A stretch of DNA of 64,000 nt from Bog-756 sp963812885 (lineage in GTDB: Bacteria > Actinomycetota > Acidimicrobiia > Acidimicrobiales > RAAP-2), in NCBI GenBank assembly GCA_963812885.1, contig CAWEWZ010000012.1, positions 62,001 to 126,000 on the forward strand, in the 5' to 3' direction. The position numbers and the translations under genes are program-made. Below the pieces are notes generated by a model. That model was given only the letters and a program-made list of their open reading frames with translations, was not told the origin of the DNA and did not search any database. Below are positions 1-9,117 of the stretch, piece by piece; the first letter of the stretch is position 1, and each line of letters opens with the position of its first letter.

Positions 1-596
1 CCCTGCTGTACCGATTCTGGCTTTACGCCCGGGAGAACATCGCTCCCCAGGAGCGCACGGGTGTCCGCGACGCCTACCTGCTCGCCGGAGCCAATCTCTC
101 CTTCAGACGCGAGGTCTTCGACGCCCTCGGCGGCTTCGACTCCGCGATCCGCGTCGGGGAGGACGGCGACATCTGCTACCGGGTGCACCAGGCCTTTCCG
201 AGGTCGTCGATTCGCCTGATGCCCGACGCGGTGGTCGAGCACGACTACGACGTCCGTCTGCTCGACGTCCTGCTGCGGGCCAGGGGATACGGGGAGGGCA
301 ACGCCCGAAATCACGCCAAACACGATCGCTGGGGCCCGACGATCTATCCGGCGCCCATGCTGTGGATCGCCGCCCTGCTGCTCGGTCCGACGCGCCGCCG
401 CTGGTTATTGCCGACGCTCGCCCTCCCACTGCTCTTCTCGCCCCGCTGGTTCGTCCGCGCTTTCCGATCCCGGTCGGCCGAACCACTGACCTACGCGTAC
501 GTGCAGATTCTCCAGGAGGGCGCATCCAACCTGGGCTTCGCATCCGGATGGTTGCGGGCCCGTCGTCATATGGCCTCCGGAGGTGGGCAACCATGA
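1..596 (+). CDS. Glycosyltransferase family 2, C-terminal part (truncated by window start)
   Basis: The frame opens at base 3 with no start codon in the window, and 197 codons are visible. The sequence GANLSFRREVFDALGGFD, followed by a VGEDGDICYRVH stretch, is the typical second half of a GT2 (GT-A fold) catalytic domain, where the ED pair aligns with the general base. A hydrophobic segment (LWIAALLLG, then LPTLALPLLF) near residues 120-145 suggests membrane attachment. It would move a sugar from a nucleotide-sugar donor to a growing polysaccharide at the cytoplasmic face. Its TGA overlaps the ATG of the next transferase (ATGA), so the two are translationally coupled. Donor and acceptor cannot be inferred. 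Confidence 0.85.
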   Translation, partial: LLYRFWLYARENIAPQERTGVRDAYLLAGANLSFRREVFDALGGFDSAIRVGEDGDICYRVHQAFPRSSIRLMPDAVVEHDYDVRLLDVLLRARGYGEGNARNHAKHDRWGPTIYPAPMLWIAALLLGPTRRRWLLPTLALPLLFSPRWFVRAFRSRSAEPLTYAYVQILQEGASNLGFASGWLRARRHMASGGGQP

Positions 597-1492
597 AGAT
601 CTCGATCATCGTCATATCCAAGGATGAGGAAAAGCTGGCCGATACTCTCGCGTCCCTGGCGGTGCACATCGGCAGTGATGAGATACGGGATCATCACGAT
701 GTCGAGGTGATGGTTGTTGATGCGTCGCAGGGCCGCCTCGCCCACGTGGCCAGTGCCAATCCCTCGGTGAGGTGGATCGATTTCACCCCACCGGCCGGAG
801 TGCGCGTATCGATTCCCCATCAGCGCAATGCCGGAGTCCACGCCGCGCTGGGAGAGATCATCGTCTTCACCGACGCCGGGTGCATCCCGAGCGAGGGCTG
901 GCTGGCCCGGTTGATCGCACCGATGGTGGCCGAGGGGGAATGCGTCACCTGTGGGCCGATGTCGAAGGGCGACAGCGTCTACTCGCCCGAGCGAGGTGCG
1001 CCGGTGCCGCGCTACGTGGAGGAGGCACCCACCGCCAATCTGGCCTTCAAGCGTGAGCTCATCGAGACAGTGGGCGGATTCGACGAGAAGTTCGAATACG
1101 GGTCGGACGTGGACTTCACCTGGAGGCTGGTCAATCACGGCATCAGGATCCGCTATGTGGCCGACGCCGTGGTGGATCATGACTGGGGGACGTTCCGCCG
1201 ACAGCTCAAGCGGTCGCGGCAGTACGGACAAGCCCGCATCCGGCTCTACCGGAAGCACCGCTCCCGGCAGCGCGCCCTCCTGACCCGCGATCCGGTCCCG
1301 GTCCTCTACCCGCTGTACATCGTCGGGTTGCCGTTGGCGTTGCGCTACCGCAGCTATCTGCTCCTGATCGCCGTACCCCTGTGGCGAGCGAGAAAGCGTC
1401 CCTACCCGTTCCGCGTGGTCGCCTGCCACTTTGCCGAGGGCATCGGCGGCCTGCGGGAGCTCACGGCCATTGCCCGTGGAGCCGACAAGTGA
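593..1492 (+). CDS. Glycosyltransferase family 2
   Basis: 299 aa. It starts MKISIIVISKDEEKLADTLASL, the usual beginning of a GT2 nucleotide-binding fold. A metal-binding FTDAGC motif lies near residue 90 and an acidic SDVDFTWRL motif near residue 168, with a hydrophobic C-terminal region (LYIVGLPLAL, LLLIAVPLW). I chose the ATG at 593 because it overlaps the upstream stop as ATGA. The frame stays open upstream to 362, but that part runs inside the previous gene. The stop overlaps the next start (GTGA at 1489). Likely a polysaccharide-assembly transferase; linkage unknown. Confidence 0.88.
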   Translation: MKISIIVISKDEEKLADTLASLAVHIGSDEIRDHHDVEVMVVDASQGRLAHVASANPSVRWIDFTPPAGVRVSIPHQRNAGVHAALGEIIVFTDAGCIPSEGWLARLIAPMVAEGECVTCGPMSKGDSVYSPERGAPVPRYVEEAPTANLAFKRELIETVGGFDEKFEYGSDVDFTWRLVNHGIRIRYVADAVVDHDWGTFRRQLKRSRQYGQARIRLYRKHRSRQRALLTRDPVPVLYPLYIVGLPLALRYRSYLLLIAVPLWRARKRPYPFRVVACHFAEGIGGLRELTAIARGADK

Positions 1493-2610
1493 AGGTGGCG
1501 GCCCTTCCCAGGGATGCGAATCCCTATCAGGAGCTGCTCCACGCCGAACTTCGCCGACAAGGCGTCGACGTCTCCTACCTCGATGGTCCCACCGGCTCCC
1601 AGACGCTCAATCTCCTGGTCCGACCGGCGCAGCTGGTGTGGCGCCGGCTGCGTGGAACCCAGGTGCTGCACATCCACTGGGTCTACGACTTCGTGCCCAC
1701 GTGGGCGACGTCGAGCGCCTGGGGCCGGCGGGTGGCCCAGGCGTGGTTCAACGGCTGTCTTTGGGTGGCCCACCGGGCGCGCCTCCGGGTCGTCTGGACC
1801 GCACACAATGTCCTGCCCCACGAACAGGTCTTTGCCGACGACCTGGCCGCCCGGAGGTCCCTGGCCCGAACGGCTTCGGTGGTACTCGTCCACTCGTCCG
1901 CCACCGCGTCCGCCGTCCGGGAGTTCGGCGCACGAAGCGTCGCTGTCGGACCCCAGGGGTCCTACACCGACCGATACCGCGACCTGCCGAGCCGGGAAAC
2001 AGCCAGGGCGCGTCTCGGGCTGCCGTCGGACTCGCTGGTCATCGCCCATGTGGGAGCCCTGCGGCCGTACAAGGGGACCCATCGCCTACTCGCCCAGGCC
2101 GGTTCGCGCCCCGGGGGTCCGTGGTACCTGGTGGCCGGGGCCTGTCCCGATCACGCCTATCGGGCCCGGTTGGAGGAACTCGCCCACACGGCCGGTCCGC
2201 AGGTGCGGCTTCGGATCGGGTGGATGTCCGAGAGCGAGCTGGGCGACCATCTGGCTGCCACCGACATCGCCGTGTTCCCGTTCACCGCCGTTGCCAACAG
2301 CGGCTCGGTGCTGCTGGCCCTCGGAGCGGGACGTCCGATCGTGGTGCCTGCCATCCCCGAGTTCGCCGAGTTGCCCGACGGGGCAACCATGCGATTCGTC
2401 AACACAGATGCGGGTCTGGCTGAGGCGCTCGATCGGGTCGACCGGCTCAGCTCGGGCCAGCTGGAGGAGATGACCGACTGCGCCACCCAGTTCGCCCGCC
2501 AACAGACCTGGCACGCGGTGGCCACCGCCGCCCGGGCCGCCTATGAGGTGGCGGTAGACGAGCGGTGGGCACCGTGGCCGTCGATGACTGCCGCCGAGAC
2601 GGTGCCGTGA
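1489..2610 (+). CDS. GT4-like (GT-B fold) glycosyltransferase
   Basis: 373 aa from a GTG that overlaps the previous TGA. An N-terminal Rossmann-like half carries HIHWVYDFVP and TAHNVLPHE (near residue 103). A linker leads to GALRPYKGTH (near 188), the start of the C-terminal donor-binding half. NSGSVLLALGAGRPIVVP (near 272-285) corresponds to the acidic/glycine donor loop of GT4-type enzymes. The TAHN motif is common in beta-mannosyl- and glucuronosyl-type GT-B enzymes of polysaccharide loci, but the exact sugar is not predictable. No signal peptide. Coupled to the next gene by a GTGA overlap. Confidence 0.8.
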   Translation: MKVAALPRDANPYQELLHAELRRQGVDVSYLDGPTGSQTLNLLVRPAQLVWRRLRGTQVLHIHWVYDFVPTWATSSAWGRRVAQAWFNGCLWVAHRARLRVVWTAHNVLPHEQVFADDLAARRSLARTASVVLVHSSATASAVREFGARSVAVGPQGSYTDRYRDLPSRETARARLGLPSDSLVIAHVGALRPYKGTHRLLAQAGSRPGGPWYLVAGACPDHAYRARLEELAHTAGPQVRLRIGWMSESELGDHLAATDIAVFPFTAVANSGSVLLALGAGRPIVVPAIPEFAELPDGATMRFVNTDAGLAEALDRVDRLSSGQLEEMTDCATQFARQQTWHAVATAARAAYEVAVDERWAPWPSMTAAETVP

Positions 2611-3098
2611 ATGTCGCGGCCGCGGACAAGCCGGCACCGACACGGGCTCTGCCGCACCGATGGGGTGCACTGGTAGTCGCCCTCGCCCTCCTGGTCGGCG
2701 GAGGGGTGCTCATCCAGGCCGGAGGTCCGGTCCTACGCGACCTCGGAATGGTCGCCGGCCCCCAACGCTACGTTGCCCTGTCGCTGCCGGACCCGACGGC
2801 CCTCCCGGTGCAAGTGGAAGCCGGCGCTCCGATCTCGTTCGTCTTCACCATCTCCAACTCCACGGCTGCCGTCATCCGTCAACCGTGGATCGCTGAGCTC
2901 TCCGGCCCCGGACTTCCCAGTCAGAAGATGGCCCACAGCTCGGCCACGTTGCGGCCGGGAGCCACGGTCACGATTCCCGTCCGTTTCCCGATGCCCCCCT
3001 TCCGGGCCACTGCCACCGTCAGGATCAGCGCGCCCGGACAGAATCTGGCGCCGTTGGAATTCCACGTTACCCCGGCTCCAGACGGCACCGGCCAATGA
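2607..3098 (+). CDS. Membrane-anchored protein with Ig-like beta-sandwich domain, unknown function
   Basis: 163 aa from a GTG overlapping the preceding stop. One strong transmembrane helix (WGALVVALALLVGGGVLI, near residues 18-36) is followed by an extracytoplasmic domain of alternating hydrophobic strands (PISFVFTISNS, ATVTIPVRFPMPP, ATVRISAPG) that reads like an Ig/COG1470-type beta-sandwich. I do not recognise the family. It sits between a transferase and a large polymerase-like membrane protein and is coupled to both (GTGA before, ATGA after), so a scaffold or periplasmic accessory role in polymer assembly is plausible but inferred. Confidence 0.7.
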   Translation: MNVAAADKPAPTRALPHRWGALVVALALLVGGGVLIQAGGPVLRDLGMVAGPQRYVALSLPDPTALPVQVEAGAPISFVFTISNSTAAVIRQPWIAELSGPGLPSQKMAHSSATLRPGATVTIPVRFPMPPFRATATVRISAPGQNLAPLEFHVTPAPDGTGQ

Positions 3099-5497
3099 GC
3101 GCGCCATCCATCACCATGCCATCGGTGATCGAACCATCGACGGCCATGGCGCTACCGCATCCGGCCACGGACCGACCCAGACAACCCTCCGCATCTCCGG
3201 CTCGACCACTGCCCAAGGTGGGAGCGACGGCGGTGCTGCTCGTTGTGCTCGATGTGGCCATCGTGTCCAGCCATCTGTTTCTGGCCAGCAGACTCTGCGC
3301 GCTGGTACTGGTCATCGTCCTCCCGGGGGCCACCATTGTCGGAGCCCTTCGGGTCGATCTCGAGAGCCGGGTGTCCCAGTTCGCACTCGTCGTCGGGACC
3401 GGCCTGGCCACGCTGATGGGATGGGCGCTGGTGGCCAGCGCACTGCTGCCGCACCTCGGTGTCCCGCGTCCTCTGGAGACCGTGCCCCTCGCCGTCGCCA
3501 TCAATGCCATTGTCATGGTCGCTGCCTTGGCCTGCCCGAGGGGCGGCGATCCGGTGTTGTCGCTCGTGGAATGCCACTGGTCGCGCTCATCGACCGTCCT
3601 GGCCCTCGTGTGCATCATCCTTCCGTTGGCCGGAATAGCCGGCATCGAACGCCTGAACGCCGGTCGGGGTGGGGCGCTGGTCCTGGTCGTGGTCCTGGCC
3701 ACTCTGGCGTTGCTCGGTGCGGCCCTGTGGCAGGCGGGGGTCTGGTCCGACAGCCGCGTCCAGATGATGGTGTTCAGCGCCGGGCTCACCCTGGTCTACC
3801 TCTACACCTACCGGAGCAACCACCTCTTCGGTTCCGATATTCAGCGGGAGTTCCAGCGCTTCTCGGCCACCGTCGGTGCGGGCCGTTGGATGCCGCCGAC
3901 CAACGGCGACCCCTACGCCGCCATGCTCAGCATCACCGCACTACCGGGGGTTCTGGTCAAGACCACCGCCATATCCGGCACCTATCTGTTCAAGGGTTTC
4001 TATCCGCTCCTCTTGGCTGCGGTTCCGCCTTTGACCTACGGATTCGCCCGTCGATGGGTTCCGGCCCGCCCGGCGATGATCGCCACCGTCTACTTGATCG
4101 TACTCAGCCAGTTCGCCCAGCAACTGAGCTCCATCGCCCGCCAGGAGGTGGCGCTGTTCTATTTCGCGCTCCTCTTCGTGGTCCTGTTCGATGGAGGAAT
4201 CCGGCCTCGGAAGCGCACGCTGGTGGCGATGGCCATCCTTGGGGCAACGGTCGTGTCCCACTACACGACGTCGTACATCACAGTCATCGTGCTCGCTGTC
4301 ACCTGGGTGGTGTTCGGTATCATCCGGTTGCTTCGGCGCCTCCTGGCCGGCAGCCGGCCGAACCGGGCTGTCATCAACCTGCCACTCGTGCTGAGCGGTA
4401 TCGTCATGATCCTGCTCTGGGACGTGAGTATCACCGCGTCCACCGGCAATGCATCATTGTTCGTGGCCTCGTTCGAGCAGCAGGGCCCCAATCTTCTCCC
4501 CAGTTTCGGTGGCTCGATCCTCCACCGTTGGCTCGATGGCAACGTTGCCCAAGTCACCAGCCCGTCCAACTTTTATCGCCTGGCCAAGCACGTGAGCCTG
4601 GCGTCTCAGCCGTGGCTGAACCGCTATCCCGCAGCACTCACCGCCAAGTACCCGGCCGCCCCCGCCCCGCTACAACGGCGGGACGGTCTCGGTCACGGCG
4701 CCCTGCTCAACGGAATCACCCAGGCGAGCACGGCCATGGCGGAGCTCTTCCTCGTCATCGTGGTGGTGGGCACCGCAGTGGCGCTGGTCCGCCGCCGGCG
4801 CTCTCCAGTGCCGTTCGCGGTGTTCTACAGCCGGACCCGGGCTCAGATCCAGGCCAGCATGCGGCGCTTCAGTTCCGGGGTGCCCCTCGAGGTTGCGGTG
4901 TTGGAACTGGCGGTCCTCGGGTTTCTGGCGCTGATCCGGGTGAGCGGAACACTGGCCGTCTTCTACAACCAGTCGCGCGCGCAGATCCAGGCCGGCATCG
5001 TCCTGAGCGTCGGCTTTGCCGTGGCCATGAAGTGGCTCATCGGTCGGATCGGTGCCTTGGCCACCGTCGGGGCAGCCGTCGGCCTGCTGGTGGTGGGCGT
5101 CTACTCGACCGGGCTGGCCAACCAGGTCGGGAACGGCGGCGCCGTACTCTTTCAGAACTCCGGCCCCGGATACAACGCCTTCTACATGACGGATCAGGAA
5201 GTCGCCGCCTCCAAATGGTTGGTGGCAACGGCCGGGCCACGAGCGCTCATCTGGACCGACGAGTACGGACAACTCCGTATCTGGGCCGGAACCGGATACA
5301 CCGGAGGCCCGCTCATCGACCTCACCCCGGCCACCATCGATCAGGGGGCCTGGGTGTTGGCCACCGGGTACAACATCGCCGGGTGGACATACGGCACGGA
5401 GGACAACAAGACCTCCACCTACCGGTTCCCGAACAAATTCCTGACGAATGTGAAGAGCGTTGTGTACTCGAGTCCGGGAGCGAGGGTCTATCGGTGA
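3095..5497 (+). CDS. Large DUF2206-like polytopic membrane protein (candidate GT-C transferase/polymerase)
   Basis: 800 aa with about a dozen hydrophobic segments. The loop NHLFGSDIQREFQRF (near residue 245) resembles the conserved acidic loop of DUF2206/COG5617 membrane proteins, where a D-I-x-x-E pattern is typical, followed by a SITALPGVL-type helix. The last ~120 residues are soluble (EVAASKWLVATAGPRALIWTD and on), as expected for the outer-face domain of these proteins. Its position among transferases, with a flippase in the same run, suggests it adds a lipid-linked sugar or polymerises the repeat unit outside the membrane. An unusual 14-residue motif occurs twice (residues ~573 and ~619). 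Start ATG overlaps the preceding stop. Confidence 0.75.
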   Translation: MSAPSITMPSVIEPSTAMALPHPATDRPRQPSASPARPLPKVGATAVLLVVLDVAIVSSHLFLASRLCALVLVIVLPGATIVGALRVDLESRVSQFALVVGTGLATLMGWALVASALLPHLGVPRPLETVPLAVAINAIVMVAALACPRGGDPVLSLVECHWSRSSTVLALVCIILPLAGIAGIERLNAGRGGALVLVVVLATLALLGAALWQAGVWSDSRVQMMVFSAGLTLVYLYTYRSNHLFGSDIQREFQRFSATVGAGRWMPPTNGDPYAAMLSITALPGVLVKTTAISGTYLFKGFYPLLLAAVPPLTYGFARRWVPARPAMIATVYLIVLSQFAQQLSSIARQEVALFYFALLFVVLFDGGIRPRKRTLVAMAILGATVVSHYTTSYITVIVLAVTWVVFGIIRLLRRLLAGSRPNRAVINLPLVLSGIVMILLWDVSITASTGNASLFVASFEQQGPNLLPSFGGSILHRWLDGNVAQVTSPSNFYRLAKHVSLASQPWLNRYPAALTAKYPAAPAPLQRRDGLGHGALLNGITQASTAMAELFLVIVVVGTAVALVRRRRSPVPFAVFYSRTRAQIQASMRRFSSGVPLEVAVLELAVLGFLALIRVSGTLAVFYNQSRAQIQAGIVLSVGFAVAMKWLIGRIGALATVGAAVGLLVVGVYSTGLANQVGNGGAVLFQNSGPGYNAFYMTDQEVAASKWLVATAGPRALIWTDEYGQLRIWAGTGYTGGPLIDLTPATIDQGAWVLATGYNIAGWTYGTEDNKTSTYRFPNKFLTNVKSVVYSSPGARVYR
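4814..4998 (+). repeat. Imperfect internal duplication in the DUF2206-like gene
   Basis: Copy 1 at 4814-4860 encodes FAVFYSRTRAQIQAS and copy 2 at 4952-4998 encodes LAVFYNQSRAQIQAG, 138 nt start to start. The DNA of the copies has diverged at many third positions, so this is an old duplication or convergent motif rather than a recent slippage or assembly error. Confidence 0.7.
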
Positions 5498-5543
5498 ACC
5501 GCGGTCGGACCGGCAGAAGCGACCAACGTCGAGGGGGCGCACG

Positions 5544-6554
5544 ATGAAGCGGACCACGTGGATGCTGGTGATCGCCGTCGCCGCCTGCCTTCTGCTCGGA
5601 GCCGGCCTGTGGCTCAAGCCCGACGGTCAGTTCATGAGTGGGAACTCGAAGTCCAACTGTGCCTATCCCGATGACAGCCTGGCCGCTCTGGCCAAGTTGG
5701 AGGCGGCCACCGGGACGACGTTCAACTGTGTCCTCCTCTACAACAGCACCAATCCGACCTGGTCCGATTGGACCAACGTGTGGTGGGCGAGCCGGCAACG
5801 GCCGGATACCGACTGGATGGCCTGGAAGCGGGCGGTGCCCGGGCGCCGGATCATCATCACCCAGTCCATGGTCCCCGACAACGCCCCCTCCGACTGGCGG
5901 GAGCTCGGGGCCGCCGGCCACTACGACCAGTACGCCACCCAGCTGGCCACCAACCTGGTCCGGGAGGGACTGGGCGACTCGGTGATCCGACTGGGTGCCG
6001 AGGCCAACGACAACAACGATCCCCAGAGCGACCTCGGCACGGATCCGTCCCAGTACCGGGACTGGGCCCGGTACTGGGCCAACATCGCCCGGGCGATGAA
6101 AGCGGTGCCCGGAGCCCATTTCCTCTTCGACTGGACGGTCAACCAGCACGTCGAGCCGGTTCCCCTCGACCAGTGGTACCCGGGCGACACCGCCGTCGAC
6201 ATCGTCGGGATCGACGCCTACGACTCCGGTGTCAGCCCGTCCCGCCTCACCCCCGAGGAGCGCTGGAGGAAGCTCAGCAACGAATCCGACGGCCTCAACG
6301 CCGTGGCCGCCTTCGCCCAGGAACACGGCAAGCCGATGAGCATCCCCGAGTGGGGCCTGGCCCCGCCTTCCCAAGGGGGTGCCGGTGACGACCCGACCTA
6401 CGTCGCCGGGCTGGCCTCGATCATCTGCAACCACGACGTCATCTACAACTCGATCTTCTACAATCCCGCGGTCACCGCGGTCATTCCCCTGACCGACACC
6501 CCGCTGTCCCTGGCCACCTACCGCCAGGATGTCGGGTTGCGAGGTGGGCCATGA
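5544..6554 (+). CDS. Secreted/anchored clan GH-A glycoside hydrolase, GH26-like
   Basis: 336 aa. The N-terminal helix MLVIAVAACLLLGAGLWL is a signal peptide or anchor. The rest looks like a TIM barrel: LGAEAND with E153 as candidate acid/base, WYPGDTAVDIVGIDAYD, and SIPEWGL with E269 as candidate nucleophile, the strand-4 and strand-7 layout of clan GH-A. WYPGD...DIVGID is reminiscent of GH26 beta-mannanases, though the canonical HPFHE is not present, so GH26 is tentative. The ATG at 5544 has GAGGGGG seven bases upstream. It lies inside an EPS locus and overlaps the next gene (ATGA), suggesting it trims or releases the polymer being made. Confidence 0.75.
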   Translation: MKRTTWMLVIAVAACLLLGAGLWLKPDGQFMSGNSKSNCAYPDDSLAALAKLEAATGTTFNCVLLYNSTNPTWSDWTNVWWASRQRPDTDWMAWKRAVPGRRIIITQSMVPDNAPSDWRELGAAGHYDQYATQLATNLVREGLGDSVIRLGAEANDNNDPQSDLGTDPSQYRDWARYWANIARAMKAVPGAHFLFDWTVNQHVEPVPLDQWYPGDTAVDIVGIDAYDSGVSPSRLTPEERWRKLSNESDGLNAVAAFAQEHGKPMSIPEWGLAPPSQGGAGDDPTYVAGLASIICNHDVIYNSIFYNPAVTAVIPLTDTPLSLATYRQDVGLRGGP

Positions 6555-7459
6555 GCGCATCCCTGGCCACCATCATCGTCACCCACAATTGTGCCGACAC
6601 GATGGCCGAATGCCTCCGGTCTCTCGAGGAATCGAGCGCTCCGTCCTCGGTGTTCGTGGTCGACAACGCGTCCTCCGACGGCACCGTGCCGCTGGTGCGA
6701 TCGATGGCCCCCGACGCCACGGTGTTGGAACAGGCCGAGAACCTCGGCTTCGCCGGTGGCTGCAATCTCGGTATCCGTGCTGCGCAGGCCCTGCATCCGG
6801 ACTATCTCTTCTTTCTCAATCCCGATGCTTCCGTCGACTCCGGGTGCATCGAGTCCTTGCTCGGGGCCATGGACGCCGACCCGGAATTGGCAGTCGTCAG
6901 CCCGGTCATCCTCAGCGGCTCATCCGGTGACATCTGGTACGCAGGAGCCGAACTGGACCTCGCCCATGGCCACTTCGACCACGTCGGCGGGGACGGGTCC
7001 GACTTGAAACGGGCGACTGGAGTGACCCGCACGGGTCGGCCGACCGGCTGCGCAATGCTGGTGCGGCGGGCGGTCGTGGACGAGGTGGGCTACATGGATC
7101 CGTCGTACTTCCTGTATTGGGAGGAGACCGAGTGGACGCTGCGCTTCAAGGACGCCGGCCATCACGTCGGACTCGTCCCCCAGGCGAGAGCCACCCATTT
7201 CATCAGCGCCACGACGGGAGGGTGGGGTTCGAAGATCTACGAGTACTACTTCCTCCGTAACCGCCTCCGACTCTTCAATGAGAAGACAGGCCGCACCCGA
7301 CTCGATCTCACGTGGACCAGTCTGCGGGAGTCCGCCTGGAGAGTGAAGCGGTCACTCAAGGACAGGGGATATCGCGCCGCCCTCGGAACCTCTCGCGCCC
7401 TGGCGCTGGCCTACGTCGACTTCTGGCAGGGAAGGTCTGGCCGCTGTGACCGCCTCTGA
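6551..7459 (+). CDS. Glycosyltransferase family 2 (WbbL/rhamnosyltransferase-like)
   Basis: 302 aa. LATIIVTHNCADTMAECLRSL opens a GT2 domain. NLGFAGGCNLGI, then FLNPDAS (metal/nucleotide motif near residue 90), PTGCAMLVRRAVVDEVG and YFLYWEETEWTLR follow in the order seen in WbbL-type rhamnosyltransferases of actinobacteria. No transmembrane segment is obvious. Start overlaps the glycosidase stop (ATGA), and its stop lies 14 nt inside the flippase gene. Rhamnose as donor is family-based inference. Confidence 0.85.
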   Translation: MSASLATIIVTHNCADTMAECLRSLEESSAPSSVFVVDNASSDGTVPLVRSMAPDATVLEQAENLGFAGGCNLGIRAAQALHPDYLFFLNPDASVDSGCIESLLGAMDADPELAVVSPVILSGSSGDIWYAGAELDLAHGHFDHVGGDGSDLKRATGVTRTGRPTGCAMLVRRAVVDEVGYMDPSYFLYWEETEWTLRFKDAGHHVGLVPQARATHFISATTGGWGSKIYEYYFLRNRLRLFNEKTGRTRLDLTWTSLRESAWRVKRSLKDRGYRAALGTSRALALAYVDFWQGRSGRCDRL

Positions 7460-9054
7460 CCGCACATCAGCTGTCCAGTTTCCACGGGTGTCGGTGCCCC
7501 TGCGCCGACGGGTGACGGCCGGCGAGACCTGTGTCCCAGCCGACTCGGATCCGACCGGGCATGGGACCGGTTCCGATGCGCCGCTCTCACCCGACGTCTA
7601 TCGCCGCCGCGTCCTGATCTCCACGACATCGGTGCTCTCGAGCAATCTTCTCGTGGCCCTACTCGGGACGATCTCCCTGAGACTGATGACGACAAGGCTC
7701 GGACCGTCCCAGTACGGAGATTTCGTCGCCTCCATTTCATTCGTCGCCTCCGCCATGCTTGCTCGCCGACCTCGGGGTCAACGCCATCACCGGACGCGAG
7801 ATCGCCAAGAGGCCAGACCGTGCGGCATCGATCCTCGGTCACAACCTGGGACTCCGACTCACGCTCAGCGTCGTGTTCGTGCCGATCGTGTCGTTCCTCG
7901 GGTTTCTCGCCTACTCGGACTCGGACGCCAACCTGCGGTACTGCGTCGTCATTGCCGCCTGCGCGGTTCCGTTCGATGCGCTTCGAAGCGTCTGCCTCGG
8001 GTATTTCGTGGCTGGCGTCCGGAACCACGTGACCGCAGTGATCAGCCTCGTGCAACAGGTTCTCTTCGTGGGATTGATCATCGTCGCTCTCTGGCTCGGA
8101 TGGGACGTTATCGCCTGCGTCTATGCATATCTGGTGGCCACGGCCGTCACCGGAGTCATGACGTTCATTGTCACCCGCCGAAATGTTCGATTCGGTCCGA
8201 GGTTCAACCTCAAACACTGGCGGACGATTGTTGCCCAGTCCTTCAGCATCGGCATCATACAGATCGTCAACCTTCTCTACCTGAAGGCCGATCTGATCAT
8301 TTTGAGCATCATGTCTACCTCCAGCAATGTCGGAATCTACGGAGTCGCCTACGCCGTCATCAACTTCTTCCTCCTCGTCCCCAGTATCTTCATGACGAGC
8401 CTCCTGCCGGCGATGACCACGGCCACCGAAGCCAACTTGGGCAAGATCGTCGACCGGGCCATCCGCTACCTCGCCGCCGCCGGTGTCCTGGTGGCCACGG
8501 GAACCCTCTGCTTCGGATCGCAAGTGATCCGGGTCCTGGCCGGCGAGAAGTTTGCCGCCGCCGCGGTGCCACTCTCGATCCTGGCCGTATCCTGCGTGTT
8601 CTCCTATCTGAACGCTGCCCTCGGATTTGCCAGCGTCGCCCGCAACCGTCACCACAAGATGGTCGTGGTGAGCATTGTGGGACTGGCCGTCAACGTGATG
8701 ATGAACGTGATCGTGATTCCCGTCTACGGGATCGACGGTGCCGCGACGGCCTATCTGGTGTCAGAGTTGGTGACCCTTTGTGGTGTGTATCTCGTGTTCC
8801 GACGGGACGTCGGGCTCCGGATTCCGCTCGGGAGGATCCTCGTGCGTCCGGCCGTCGTCGGGATGGTCTGCATCCTGTTGTTCCGAGTGGGACTGTCGTC
8901 GGCGTCACGGGGACTGGTGGTCACCGCCGCGCTCGCTGCCGGGCAAGTCGTGCTCTACGTCGGGGTGCTGTCGATGCTGGGCGGAATCCCGGACGAATGG
9001 CAGCAAATGGTCGGAAAGATTAAGCGACGGCTGGCCGTCGTCGGACGATCGTAG
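7446..9054 (+). CDS. Wzx-like polysaccharide flippase (frame interrupted near 7759)
   Basis: A polytopic MATE/PST-type exporter. The N-terminal 105 codons read from GTG 7446 (VLISTTSVLSSNLLVALLGTISL, MTTRLGPSQYGDF) and the rest from about 7759 in the next frame (LLADLGVNAITGREIAKRP, then ten or more hydrophobic helices to position 9054). Removing one base at 7758-7760 (ATGCTTGCTCGCC) joins them as ...ASAMLLADLGVN..., exactly what this family shows at that point. It would move the undecaprenyl-linked repeat unit across the membrane. I treat the break as a probable sequence error: both halves are intact and use the same codon pattern. Confidence 0.82.
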
Positions 9055-9117
9055 AAACAGTAAATGGAGCACGGAATGAACTGGTGATGGCAATGTAAAA
9101 AGCAAGGGGAGGGATCC

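Noticed and set aside
2773..5547. 924-codon + strand frame overlapping the DUF2206-like gene
   Set aside because: Low-complexity Arg/Pro/Gly translation; the other frame gives clear membrane helices and motif.
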